The position numbers and the translations under genes were made by a program. The notes beneath the pieces are model-generated. The model saw only the letters and a list, made by a program, of their open reading frames with translations, searched no databases and was not told where the DNA came from. Below are positions 35,640 to 45,619 of a stretch of 64,000 nt of DNA, piece after piece. Location of the stretch: positions 56,103,839 to 56,167,838 of the forward strand of contig CM060974.1 in NCBI GenBank assembly GCA_030765045.1, given 5' to 3'. Numbering within the stretch: position 1 is the first letter of the stretch; each line of letters starts with the position of its first letter. This DNA is from Tenodera sinensis (Eukaryota; Arthropoda; Insecta; Mantodea; Mantidae).

Positions 35640-36484
35640 CATGCATATTATATTCACAGTGTCACTGTGAACCGACTCACCTACTCACTTTTAGGTAACA
35701 CATTCACATCTCTTTCTCTACACATTCTTCTATAAACAATTTTCCATAAAAAACGTGATTTTACACACACAAAGAAAATTTATCCCGTTTTAAAATAAGT
35801 CATACCACGTTCTGTATGTTTGAAATAGAAATGCTACTACATTCACACTGTTTTCTCCTCGCACTTTTAGGTAACACATTCACATCTCTTGCTCCACCCA
35901 CTCTTCTACAAATAAGTCATACAATTTTCTGTATCTTTGAAATAGAGATGCTGCATATTACATTCACAGTGGTTTCTCTACTTAAGTACTTTTAGGTAAC
36001 ATTCACAGCTCTTTCTCTGCTCACTCTTCTATAAACAATTTTGCATAAAAAATTATTTTACACCAAAACTCATTTTTATCCATACTTTTAAAATACGTTA
36101 TACTATGGTCTGTACGTTTGAAATAGAAATACAATTACATTCACACTGTTTTGTCCTCTCACTTTCAGGTAATACATTCTCATCTCTTTCTCTACTCACT
36201 CTTCTACAAAGAAGTCATACAATCTTCCGTATGTTTGAAATAGAAATGCTACATATTATATCCATACTGTTTTCTCTACTCACTTTTAGGTAACATTCAC
36301 ATCTCTTTCTACTCACTCTTCTACAAATAAGTCATACAATTTTGTGCATGTTTGAAATAGAAATGCTACGTATTACATTCACACTGTTTTCTCTACTTAC
36401 TTTTGGGTAACACATTCATAACCGTTTCTCTACACACTTCTAGAAATAAGTCATACAATTTTCTGTATGTTTGAAATAGAAGCC
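35640..36484 (+). repeat. Minisatellite array, ~118-bp units with longer variants
   Basis: Six occurrences of a GTTTGAAATAGAAATG-type phrase near 35818, 35932, 36112, 36232, 36351 and 36468 give spacings of 114, 180, 120, 119 and 117 bp. Monomers contain CACTTTTAGGTAACA, CATTCACATCTCTTTC, CTACTCACTCTTCTAC and AAGTCATACAATTTT. Longer units carry an extra ~60 bp. Confidence 0.9.
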
Positions 36485-36675
36485 AAATTGAAAATGTAAA
36501 CTCCGAAACGGAAAATATGAAGGCGGGAATGTCCAATAAGAAGATAGATCTATCGGAAAATACTAAAGACCGACTGGCTGGGGTTAAGGAAGCCATGGAA
36601 GAACTCGACGGAAATATGAAGGACCTTGGCTTACATGTTAACGCCCTGGAGTCAATCGCAGCACCAAAGAACTGA
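36483..36675 (+). pseudogene. Coiled-coil-like fragment (possible retrotransposon gag/ORF1)
   Basis: An open plus-strand stretch of about 64 residues (QIENVNSETENMKAGMSNKK to LGLHVNALESIAAPKN, then stop) with charged heptad-like spacing and GC content higher than its surroundings. It resembles the helical region of retroelement ORF1/gag proteins, but no domain is diagnostic. Confidence 0.25.
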
Positions 36676-36889
36676 ACTCCATAATGGAACAAATGCTCGA
36701 CGAAAACCTCAAACTAGGAGGATATCTATGGGGCAGGCCTGCGTTCAGCAATAGACGTTTTTCAGCTGAAATGATGGTGTTTATGAAATGTTTGTATGTA
36801 TTTCTGTATCTCGGAAATGACAATTGCAACAGAAAATATTATTTAGTTAACGTTTTGCCTTTCAGATCTATATAAGTATCTTCTCCCAC

Positions 36890-36985
36890 AAAAAAGGGAA
36901 AAAAAAAGAAAAAAAAAAGAAAAAAAAAAAAAAAAGGATTTCACAAAAACAAAGGCGAAAAACGCCGAGCGAAGCTCGGTCACCC
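36890..36985 (+). repeat. A-rich tract followed by a GC-rich hairpin
   Basis: Poly(A) with G interruptions, then CCGAGC-GAA-GCTCGG (36965-36979), a 6-bp stem with a 3-nt loop, then TCACCCAGGTACT. It looks like the terminus of an unidentified mobile element. Confidence 0.6.
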
Positions 36986-36999
36986 AGGTACTGTAACAT

Positions 37000-37470
37000 A
37001 ATAATACATCAGAGCCAACAGAGGCTTGAATTCTCCAGCCACTTATTGGCCACTAATTTACTTGAACAACACTACTTTCCTGAACAAATCCTTTCTGACG
37101 TGCAGTCCTACCCATTTTTAAATAAATCTAAGTCAAAACTGAACTACAGATCATTTATTCTCGAAATGATTCTGAAGAAATGAAAAGTGCAATAGCCCTT
37201 CTAAAGTTTTTAATTGAAAATAACCTGTAAGAACTCTTTGGTGATGTTATGAAATTGTTGAACTTAGTAGCTACTTTTCCAATGACAACGTGTGAAGCAG
37301 TGAGATGTTTCTCCACTTTGTCAAAATATTTCTTAGAAGTACCATGTATGAAGATGGCTCCTGCCATGCTGTCTACTGACAAGGAGATGATGCACAGTCT
37401 TCCAGTTTGCAACGAGAGTCATAGACAGATTCACCAAGCAAAAGGAAAGGAGGATGGAGTTTCTCTACAA
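37000..37470 (+). pseudogene. hAT transposase C-terminus (ZMYM1-like)
   Basis: Broken frames read RLEFSSHLLATNLLEQHYFP, then KTELQIIYSRNDSEEMKSAI, ALLKFLIENNL, FGDVMKLLNLVATFPMTTCE with AVRCFSTLSKYFL, and VIDRFTKQKERRMEFLYK. This is the hATC region of the ZMYM1/KRBA2-like hAT proteins. The N-terminal half is absent and there are several frame changes. Confidence 0.8.
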
Positions 37471-37851
37471 ATATACCTTTACAGAAGATTCAACCCCATC
37501 AATGTCATCAGGCTCGTTTAAGGTAATTTCAGAGCTACTGAAATACGTTATGCAATTTAGAAAATCAAACTATTTAGAAAGGTAAACTACATAATGCACT
37601 AAAAGTAGTGAACCCTCTGTTATTTTAGACAACAGCCGCCACTGGATATTTGGCGACACATTCGAACAACATAGCGTTAGGAGATACACCAAGTGATCTT
37701 TGCGTAAACTATTGCAATAAAGCGTTTAAGTATAGTTCAATTGGAAGAAACTGTTCGCAAAAATATGTAGAGCTACACTCACTCTTCTACAAACTATTCT
37801 TACAAATGTTTGCTTCTCTATCTACTTGTTAATTTGACTATCACTATCACA
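37471..37851. other. Unassigned; short left-end-like piece of the AGTAGAGAAAGT repeat
   Basis: 37770-37840 resembles the repeat's left end (CACTCTTCTACAAACTATTC, TTACAAATGTTTGC). Otherwise nothing is supported. Confidence 0.4.
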
Positions 37852-38252
37852 GGCCCCCTGAATAAACAAAAGCATTTTTAGGAAACGATCTCGCTAAAAA
37901 ACCCAATTTATGACCAAATAATTTTTTTTGTAGAGTGAACCATTTCAGAGATATTCTCTGTTATTTGTGTCAGATTCTGAAAACTTAAAACTTTCATGAA
38001 ATGGAACATCATTGTTAATTTTTTTATATGTTAAGTGTGCAAACAGAACGGGATCTCAAAGCTTTAAAAGATTTGACTGTCACTCAAACCCTATGGTATT
38101 CTAATATTCCCTTTGCACCTACAAGGAAATAAGCAATAAGATAATTTCCACAAATGTTTATCTCAACTAACATGAAGAAGATAAAGGAATAAGAGTTTGT
38201 AAGAATGTTTAGTACAAGAGTAGAGAAAGTCATGTAAGTGTAACACATCAGA
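37852..38252 (-). repeat. AGTAGAGAAAGT repeat, copy 10 (internally deleted)
   Basis: Starts in GGCCCCCTGAATAAAC, skips to the CTCGCTAAAAAACCCAATTT block and ends TGTAAGTGTAACACATCAGA. Confidence 0.75.
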
Positions 38253-38487
38253 TTTTTTCAGCATTTTTCACCATTCAAAATGCTCCTTGGACCCTAGTTT
38301 ATAACTTATTAGCTTGACATTTTCAGGACAGCTTCAGAGATTAAGATAATAAAATTTATCATGCACTGGTTAAAAAATATTAAATAATCGAGCTGAAATT
38401 AAATATTTTTCATAACTCATACTGAAAAAATTGAAAATATCAATAAACTGTATACAAAACATGTTTTTACATGCTTTATATTAGCTT

Positions 38488-38597
<110 letters not shown>

Positions 38598-38599
38598 TA

Positions 38600-39760
38600 A
38601 CGGAATCTTTCAATGTAATTTTCACACACACAGAGTCGTCTGATTGACTTCAAATTTTGCACACATATCAAGCATCAATGAAAATACAACAATTTAATAA
38701 TTTTATCCTAAGATCCTGACCAGGATCATCAGGATAAACAAAATTAATTAGCTAAATTTATCAATGGAATGGAATTTTTTGACGTAATTTTCACCAACTT
38801 ACATTCGTCTGATTGACATGAAAATTTGCACACGTGTCAAGGACTGAGGACAATACAGTAGTAGCATAACTTTATCCTAAGGTGCTTATTAGGGTCATCA
38901 GGAAAAGACAAAATTAATTAGCTAAATTTATCAATGTAATGGAATCTTTCAATGTAAGTTTCACCAACTTACATTCATCTGATTGACATGAAAATGTGCA
39001 TACATGTCAGGAAGCAATGACAATACAATAATATTATAAACCTGTCCTAAGATCCTGACCAGGATCATCAAGATTAAAAGGGACTTAGCTAAATTGATCA
39101 AAGTAACATAATCTTCAGCTACTTGAGTCGTCTGATTAACTTGAAAATTTGCACACGTATCAAGGACCGATGACAATGTAACAATATCACGACTTTGTCC
39201 TAATATCCTGACCAGGATCATCGGGATGAAAAAGTTACTTTGCTAAATTTAACAATGTAACGTAATTTTTGCCAACTTGAGACGTCTGACTGAATGGAAT
39301 ATTTCCTCACATGTCAAGAACCGATGACAATATAACAATATCACGACTTTGTCCTTCTGTTCTGACCAGGATCGTAAGGATAAAGAATGACTAAGCTAAA
39401 TTTATAAATGCAAAGGAATATTTTGACATAAACTTCACCATCAAGTCTGATTGACTTGAAAATATGCACACGTGTCGAGGACCAATGGCAATAAAGTAAT
39501 AATAGCATGACTTTGTCCTAATGTTCTGACCATGATCATCAGGATAAAAAAATTACTTAGATACATTTATCAATATAACAGAATCTTTCAATGTAATTTT
39601 CCCCAACTTAGAGTTGTCTCATTGACTTGAAAATTTGCACATGTGATAAGGACCGATGCGAATATAATATCATCAGGACTTTGTCCCAATGTCCTGACCA
39701 GGATCATGGGGATAAAGAATAACTAAGCAAATTTATAGAAAATGGTACAGTTATGACAAC
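38600..39760. repeat. Satellite-like tandem array, 152-170-bp units, about 7 copies
   Basis: The phrase CTGACCAGGATCAT (or variant) recurs near 38715, 38885, 39055, 39207, 39362, 39526 and 39692. Each unit has CGTCTGATTGACTTGAAAAT, TTGCACACGTGTCAAGGACC and the imperfect palindrome GATCCTGACCAGGATC. Units are clearly diverged. Confidence 0.92.
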
Positions 39761-40009
39761 TTAGATGTCGCTAAGGAACATGTCCACATGCACCCTGAAA
39801 ATTGTTTTAATTAAATAGATATTTATATGTTGGATGACGTAAATGCCCAAAGGGAGGACCTGAAAGGAACACGAGACCCGGAGGAAATATCACGGACCGG
39901 CAACAGGGCCAACACACCCACAACAGTTAGTAGTTTAGTAATCAACACAGGTTACACTGGACTGAGGAATTAAATCACTTGAAAATATTGAAAGACGGAG
40001 ATGCTCAGA

Positions 40010-40232
40010 TTATTATTTTGTAATTTAACGACGCTGTCAATTGCCAGGATCACATCAGCGTCGCCGGTGTGCCGGAATTTTGTCCCGCAGGAGTTCTTTT
40101 ACATGCCAGTAAATCTACTGACATGGAGCTGTCGTTTTTAAGCACACTTAAAAACCATCGGCCTGGGCCGGGTTTGAACCCGCGACCTTGGGATCCGTAG
40201 GCCAGCGTCTAACCAACTGAGCCACCCAGACC
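40010..40232 (-). mobile_element. tRNA-derived SINE (family E), well preserved
   Basis: Flanked by the 16-bp duplication GACGGAGATGCTCAGA (39994-40009 and 40233-40248). The minus strand starts with a clean tRNA-like head: A box TGGCTCAGTTGGTTAGACG, B box GGGTTCAAACCC. The body contains TCAGTAGATTTACTGGC, CAAAATTCCGGCACACCGGC and GACAGCGTCGTTAAAT, then an AT-rich end. Similar bodies are widespread in insect SINEs (from memory). Youngest-looking SINE in the window. Confidence 0.95.
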
Positions 40233-40431
40233 GACGGAGATGCTCAGAGAAAGGGCCTGTGAGGGACATAAGATTTCGGGGAAAGGATTGCGGATAAAAG
40301 TTTACCCAGGGGCAAGAAGTCCACAACAGCTGACAGTGTAGTTAAAACAGTAATTTTAATCAATTACTGTTCCAAAAAACAGTTATTTGAAAACTTTTTT
40401 GAACTCAGAAATTATAAAAAGATTTCAAATT

Positions 40432-41260
40432 AATTATTTGCTGATGATCAATTGGTTATAGCTCAAGATTATGATGACATAGAATATATAACTAGAAAAC
40501 TTATGGAAGAATTCACTAAATGGGGTTTAAAAATAAATTTGGAGAAAACACTATATATGTCTTGTGGGGATGAAAGGAAAGACTTGATTTTGGAAGATGG
40601 AATGGGACGTATCAAAGGACGAGAAGAATGTGAATATTTGGGGGTTAAAATAAATTCAAACTGCAGTCAGGAAAATGACATAAAATATAGAATCCAGAAA
40701 GGTAGATCAACAATAGCTGTGTTGAACGGAATTTTGTGGGATAAGGCATTAGCAGTGGATACAAAATTACAAATCTACAAATCTATAATAAGAAGCACTA
40801 TAACTTATGGAGCGGAAACATGGCACCTAAACACAAACCTGAAATTAAAATTGCTTTCTACTGAAATGGATTGTTTTAGAAGATCCACTAGGCATTCTAA
40901 ATTAGAGAAAATTAGAAATTCAACTATAAGACAAAAAATGAATGTTAATGATACATTATTAGATTTTGTAAAATACAAACAATTGGAATGATATGGTCAT
41001 ACATGTAGAATGATGGAAACAAGATTGCCGAGACAAGTTTTGGAATGGATTCCACCAGGGAGAGGAAAGAGGGGAAGACCGCGGAAAACCTGGATAGATG
41101 ATATAAGGAGTAGTATGAAGGAGAAGAATTTAGAAGAGCGGGATTGGGAAATAAGAGAAGAATGGAGGAAGTAGATACATACTTAAACACTTTGGATACA
41201 GGAAGATGTGATCTCACATTGTAAACCTGTTGATAAATAAATTTCAAATTAAAAATTTTG
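40432..41260 (+). pseudogene. LINE reverse transcriptase C-terminal half
   Basis: Opens at the catalytic FADDQLVIA, continues WGLKINLEKTLYMSCGDE, ECEYLGVKINSNCSQENDIK, IYKSIIRSTITYGAETWHL, and after a stop near 40990 YGHTCRMMETRLPRQVLEWI with GRGKRGRPRKTWIDDI. Apart from that one stop the frame is well kept. It begins abruptly at motif C, so it is a 5'-truncated copy, of a different clade from the 24.7-kb LINE since no RNase H follows. Confidence 0.87.
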
Positions 41261-41297
41261 AAAAAATTGATTAGAAAAATTTAAGACTAAAAAGTTA

Positions 41298-41779
41298 AAA
41301 ATAAATTATAGTTTTAAAAAACTAGCAAAACACGCTTTTATAACAAACCGAACTAAAAGGTAGAAAATAATTTTTAAGTATGAAGAATTTGTTCTATAAA
41401 GTCAAGAAGTTCATTATATTTAAAAATCTGTAATAAGTTTAAAATAAAAACTAATTTATATTAACAAAATGATACATTTTATTGTAAAAAAGCGTGGGGT
41501 GTCTGACATCAAATGTTATAAATAGTTAATTCCTAGCTATTTATATAAGTAAAGATATGATAAAAATATCTAAAAAGCACCCCACGCTTTTTTTACAATA
41601 AAATGTATTGTTTTGTTAATATAAACTAGTTTTTATTTTAAACTTATTACAAAATTTTGAAATATAATGAATTGCTTGACTTAAAAACAAATTCTTCATA
41701 CTTAAAATTTATGTTCTACCTTTTAGTTCGGTTTGTTACAAAAGCATGTTTTTGTTAGTTTTAACTATAATTTATTTTT
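41298..41779. repeat. Foldback/inverted-repeat element (~200-bp arms)
   Basis: Arms 41298-41502 and 41576-41779 are imperfect reverse complements, meeting at AGCGTGGGGTG/CACCCCACGCT around a ~73-bp centre and ending in AAATAAATTATAGTTTT and its complement. It is AT-rich with no coding content. Foldback or MITE type; target duplication not resolved. Confidence 0.88.
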
Positions 41780-42199
41780 CTCGTGAACTAATTAAATCTA
41801 AGCAATGTCAGTATGACAATTTCTTTATATCTGTATATTGAGTTCAAATTTAAAATTTAAAAGAGATACAATAAACTGTAGGGTCCAAGGGTCATTTCAC
41901 ATTAGTATATCAAAAAGTGAATTATTATTAATTAATACATTAATAATTTAAACATGGTTTGACATACGACATTGAAATGTTGTGTATACTATATATTTTA
42001 TGTTCTGAGTGTGTGGAAAAAATTTCAAAGCAATCAAAAGAAAACTGTGGATTTTTTAATTTTCGTATATATATTGCCTTAAGCGTAGTGCAGTCTGTTG
42101 CAAGCTGTGTTCTGGTCATCTGCTGGAAGAAAGAAAGATTGGCCTCAGCGTCAATAACTTGAACCAGAATTTCACAATGTTATGATAACGCACTTGTGG

Positions 42200-42780
42200 A
42201 ATCCAAGAATATAATCCTTCCTTCTCTTCATATAAAATTGGACCTGATGAAAAACTTTGTTAAGGCCATGGGCAAACCTGGGGAAGCATTTTTCTATATG
42301 CACAAGAAATTTCCACATCTTAGTGAGGTAAAACTAAAAGAGGGGATTTCTGTGGCTCCCTAGATATGCAAACTGTACAAAGATGAGCATTTTAACCCTG
42401 TCCTGAAAGGTGATGAAAAGTTAGCTTGGGGTGCCTTTGTTCAAATGTCAACAAACTTTCAAGGAAATAAGAGGGCAGAAAGCTGTAAGGATCTTGTGGC
42501 AAATTGTCTGTACTTCTATAACAGACTGGGTGCAGCATGTTCTTAAAGTTAAATTTCTTAGATTCCCACTTGGAATTCTTTCCTGACAATTGTGGTGCTA
42601 TAAGCAAAGAACATGGGGAATGCTTCACCAGCAAATTTTGAACATGGAAATGAGGTACTCTAAAAGTGCAGTGCATCAATGTTAGCCAATTATTCTGCAC
42701 ATTAATCAGAGAATAACCAGCAGAAAAGTACAAATTTCAGGCAAAGCAGTTGCGGCTGCAGTGATCTTCCTCTGAGGGAG
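42200..42780 (+). pseudogene. Remnant of a high-copy uncharacterised insect protein family
   Basis: Broken plus frames read LPSLHIKLDLMKNFVKAMGK, FFYMHKKFPHLSEVKLKEGI, KLYKDEHFNPVLKGDEKLAW, AFVQMSTNFQGNKRAESCKD and a later NMEMRYSK piece. I recognise the order from a family of long, high-copy uncharacterised proteins in insect genomes, probably transposon-borne. I cannot name it. Several stops. Confidence 0.6.
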
Positions 42781-42901
42781 GTAAATACATGTGTAAGCTT
42801 ATACAGGCAATAACATTATAGCTGTCATAATTTCAACACAAGAGCTAATTAGGTATGCGTAGTCCTTTTGGACTTGTAGGTCATGGTCTAGAAGACATTG
42901 T

Positions 42902-42947
42902 AGATACCAATGTTTCGCCAAGTACTGTGCTTGGCATCATCAGGGTA
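42902..42947 (-). ncRNA. Hammerhead ribozyme motif, left PLE end (decayed)
   Basis: Minus strand: CTGATGA (42937-42943), stem II GCCAAG/CTTGGC with a 7-nt loop, GAAA, then CATT and GGTATCT. Stem I is only about 4 bp (TACC/GGTA). The helix III bases read ACAT where ACGT is expected, so activity is unlikely. Confidence 0.65.
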
Positions 42948-43219
42948 AGATAATCTGTTGTCTGCACTGGTCAGAGTTTGAATGTGGGAGCAAAGACCGG
43001 TAATCACTGTTGGCACTCTTATATGGAGGGGGTGGGTGGGGCATTGTTGCGCTGACTATGGTGGTGATAGGCTCGTATCAGTTGGCGGGCTGGGTGTAGG
43101 CGGGGTTTTATTACAGCTGTTGTGTGTGTTTGGAAGGTTATCTAGGATCAGTATCCACGCTTTCTGTACACAAAGTACTTCTTCCTTACAATTGAAGTTG
43201 TCTTTGTGTTTGTAGATTT

Positions 43220-43444
43220 CTATGGCTTCCCTTTGTAGTTAGACATAGTAGTTAATTGTAGAAGACAAAACTCAGGTTTCTTTAAGTTTAACATCATGGC
43301 CAAATAATAAGGCGTGCTCTGCCACAGCAATTTTTCCGCTTGTCCCAATCTAGTGTGACGCTCATGTTCTTTTAATCTGGTGGCCATACTGCGCATGGTA
43401 GTGCCTATGTATACTTTGTCACAACTGCAGGGAACTTTACACAT
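43220..43444 (-). pseudogene. PLE GIY-YIG endonuclease fragment (left)
   Basis: Encodes VPCSCDKVYIGTTMRSMATR then LKEHERHTRLGQAEKLLWQS, the GIY-YIG endonuclease domain at the C-terminus of Penelope-like proteins: the CxC-x3-YIG motif, the conserved Arg of TTMRSMATRL and the EH motif. A stop precedes the final helix. Confidence 0.88.
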
Positions 43445-43458
43445 GGAGTTGACTCTGT

Positions 43459-44244
43459 TGAAGCTGTATAATCGTTGTGTCCTAGTTATTGGATCGCCAT
43501 TTGAAGCTGAAGTCGTTGGTGACGTGACGTTGCCCTTCGATGTAGCTCGCTCCGGCTAGTTCTGCAAGAAATCTCTTTATCTCGGGTTTGCGTAAGTGTA
43601 ATGGACAACCCAAGAACAACTTTGCATATCATTTTATTGTCTATTAAATATTTTCGGGAGTTATGCCGAAAATATTTGTATCTATAGAGGAATCGCCCTC
43701 ACATCCGCGCAGCACGACCTCCCGTACTGGTCTCTGGTTGAGTAATGACCCGACGCTTTCTCTCTTACCCACGCTAAGAAAAACCGTTCTCTTCCTATTT
43801 GAATGTCATGACGTCATCCAAGAAAGCCTCGTATCCAAAATGCTATTTCCTTTTCCCGCAATTTAGAAATGTCCCTTTCTATTATAACATGTTCTTTTAT
43901 GAATTTCGAATATATAATTACCTTTTTAGGATTAAACGATGTTTACTTTATATTTTATTAAATATATCGCGCGACTTTTAAGGTTGGTAGACTTGACTTT
44001 CGAACGTGTATTTAAACTATGTGGTATGACGTCATGACTCGTTAATTTCAAACCAATAATGCGTTTATACTACAAATTTAACGACTATCATTTACTCATA
44101 TCTTGCTCACCTTACAACACTTGCTACTCTATTATCTATGTATGTTATTACTTAACACTTATCGCAAATCTCACATCCGGCAATTAAATTAAAACATGTC
44201 TTTTTCAAAAGCCCATTCGATCGGAAATCTAAATTTCGGTATCA
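43459..44244 (-). repeat. 3' LTR (786 bp)
   Basis: Contains two full CRE palindromes TGACGTCA (43809-43816, 44027-44034), an A/T-rich TATA-like stretch on the minus strand (43948-43968) and an AATAAA signal (43633-43638). Compared with the 5' LTR: C/G near 43536, one extra G near 43586, A/G near 44197. Confidence 0.95.
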
Positions 44245-45016
44245 AATGCCCCCATTTATGTTATTTTATTATTTCATAATAAAATAATGTAAATGTCTTG
44301 CCCGAAAGAAAAATTAAAAATTACTCCTGTATTTTGAATAATCGGCAACACTCCCATTATATACAATTTTCAATTACACTGTTTTTGAAATTGGTTATTA
44401 ACACATTTTCTCATTAATCTTTTTAACATGACAAACAATTATACACTTGACTTAACATTAATCCTTAAATACTAATTACAATATGTTATGGTTTCTTCTG
44501 TGAAGCTTTTATATAAAGGTTAAATTTCAAGAGTCTTTCTTTATACTTCCTTCTTTTAGTTCATGTTTGCTCACTTCGCTCTCACTATCACTTGCACTGT
44601 GATTTTTCACTTTTGTTATTGTAACACATATCTGTACTATATCCTTTAAGCACTAAAATGTACATATATTTATATAAATCCATTACACTCTTCAGACAAA
44701 TTCTTTCTTTGTCTTGCTGTGATAACTATCTATACATCTAAATATTTTAACAAATGTTTACAAAGTAAATATTCTGTTTTCTCTCTATGCGGAAATGAAC
44801 AATTTAACAATCTTTCTGAAGCTGTTATTGTGAGCTCTATACAATATATTCTTAAGCTCTTTGTAGTAGATAGCAATTCACATTCTGCATTTTTCATGAA
44901 TATGTAAGTACCTGACCAATATATGATTTTCAAGTAAGCTAACATTTACATTTTATCTCAAAGCTGATTGGGCGCCAATATACAAATGACACTTCCAATT
45001 TTTCTTTTACATTAAA
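44245..45016 (-). other. LTR element 3' untranslated region with polypurine tract
   Basis: A non-coding 772 bp between the integrase stop and the 3' LTR. AAATGGGGGCATT on the minus strand (about 44245-44258), directly against the LTR, is the polypurine tract. No envelope ORF is present. Confidence 0.75.
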
Positions 45017-45619
45017 TCAAGGTCCCAAGGCACCACACGGTTTCTTGTATGGTCGAAGGAGTTGTTTATGCCATCTTCCCAGACATTTTTCATTTTTAAC
45101 ATCTTTTAATTCATAGGTATGATAACCAAATTTGGATATAATTTCTGCAGGACCTTTATATAACAATTCCATCCTTTTGTTCCTACCTCGCAAGGCACTT
45201 GATAACTTATGGTCTTTAACTAGTACCCAATCGCCTATCTTAGGTTCCCATTTATGTTTTCTACTCTTTTTCTTTAATTTTCGCTTCTCTGCCTTTTTCT
45301 TGATTCGTTCAAAAGCAATTTTCGCTCTTTCTTCTTCACTTAACTGAATGTCATTAATTTTCAGTGTTTTTGGTTCCCCGATCAATATTGGTTCTGGTTC
45401 AATTCCTAACATTAATTTTATTGGTGCAAACCCAGTAATTACATTAATGGTGTGATTGATAATCTTTTCTATCAATGGACAATATTTCACCCAATCCTTG
45501 TGATTATGATGTGTAAGTACACGTAAATAAATTCCTATATCTCGGAGGACACGTTCTGTTGGATTCCCTGATGGAAAGTATGATGAACAATAATTTAGTT
45601 TTCTCGCGTCTAATGTCAC
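45017..45619 (-). pseudogene. pol: RT/integrase deletion junction and integrase C-terminus
   Basis: Frame opens with RT residues VTLDARKLN and jumps directly into the end of the integrase catalytic core (SSYFPSGNPTERVLRDI), keeping only the third catalytic acid (Glu of NPTER). It continues through the C-terminal region to KIGDWVLVKDHKLSS and LLYKGPAEIISKFGYHTYEL, a chromo/SH3-like GPAxI fold, ending at a stop. The RT palm, RNase H, zinc-binding domain and the first two integrase Asp residues are deleted. A missing base at 45616-45619 also shifts the frame from the upstream pol ORF. Confidence 0.92.

Noticed and set aside
38600..39760. CRISPR-like regular repeats
   Set aside because: Whole ~160-bp units are repeated, with no short direct repeat plus unique spacers, and the sequence is eukaryotic. 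The 35640-36484 array was rejected for the same reason.
44245..45016. Envelope gene in the LTR element
   Set aside because: No ORF of meaningful length on the coding strand between the integrase and the 3' LTR.
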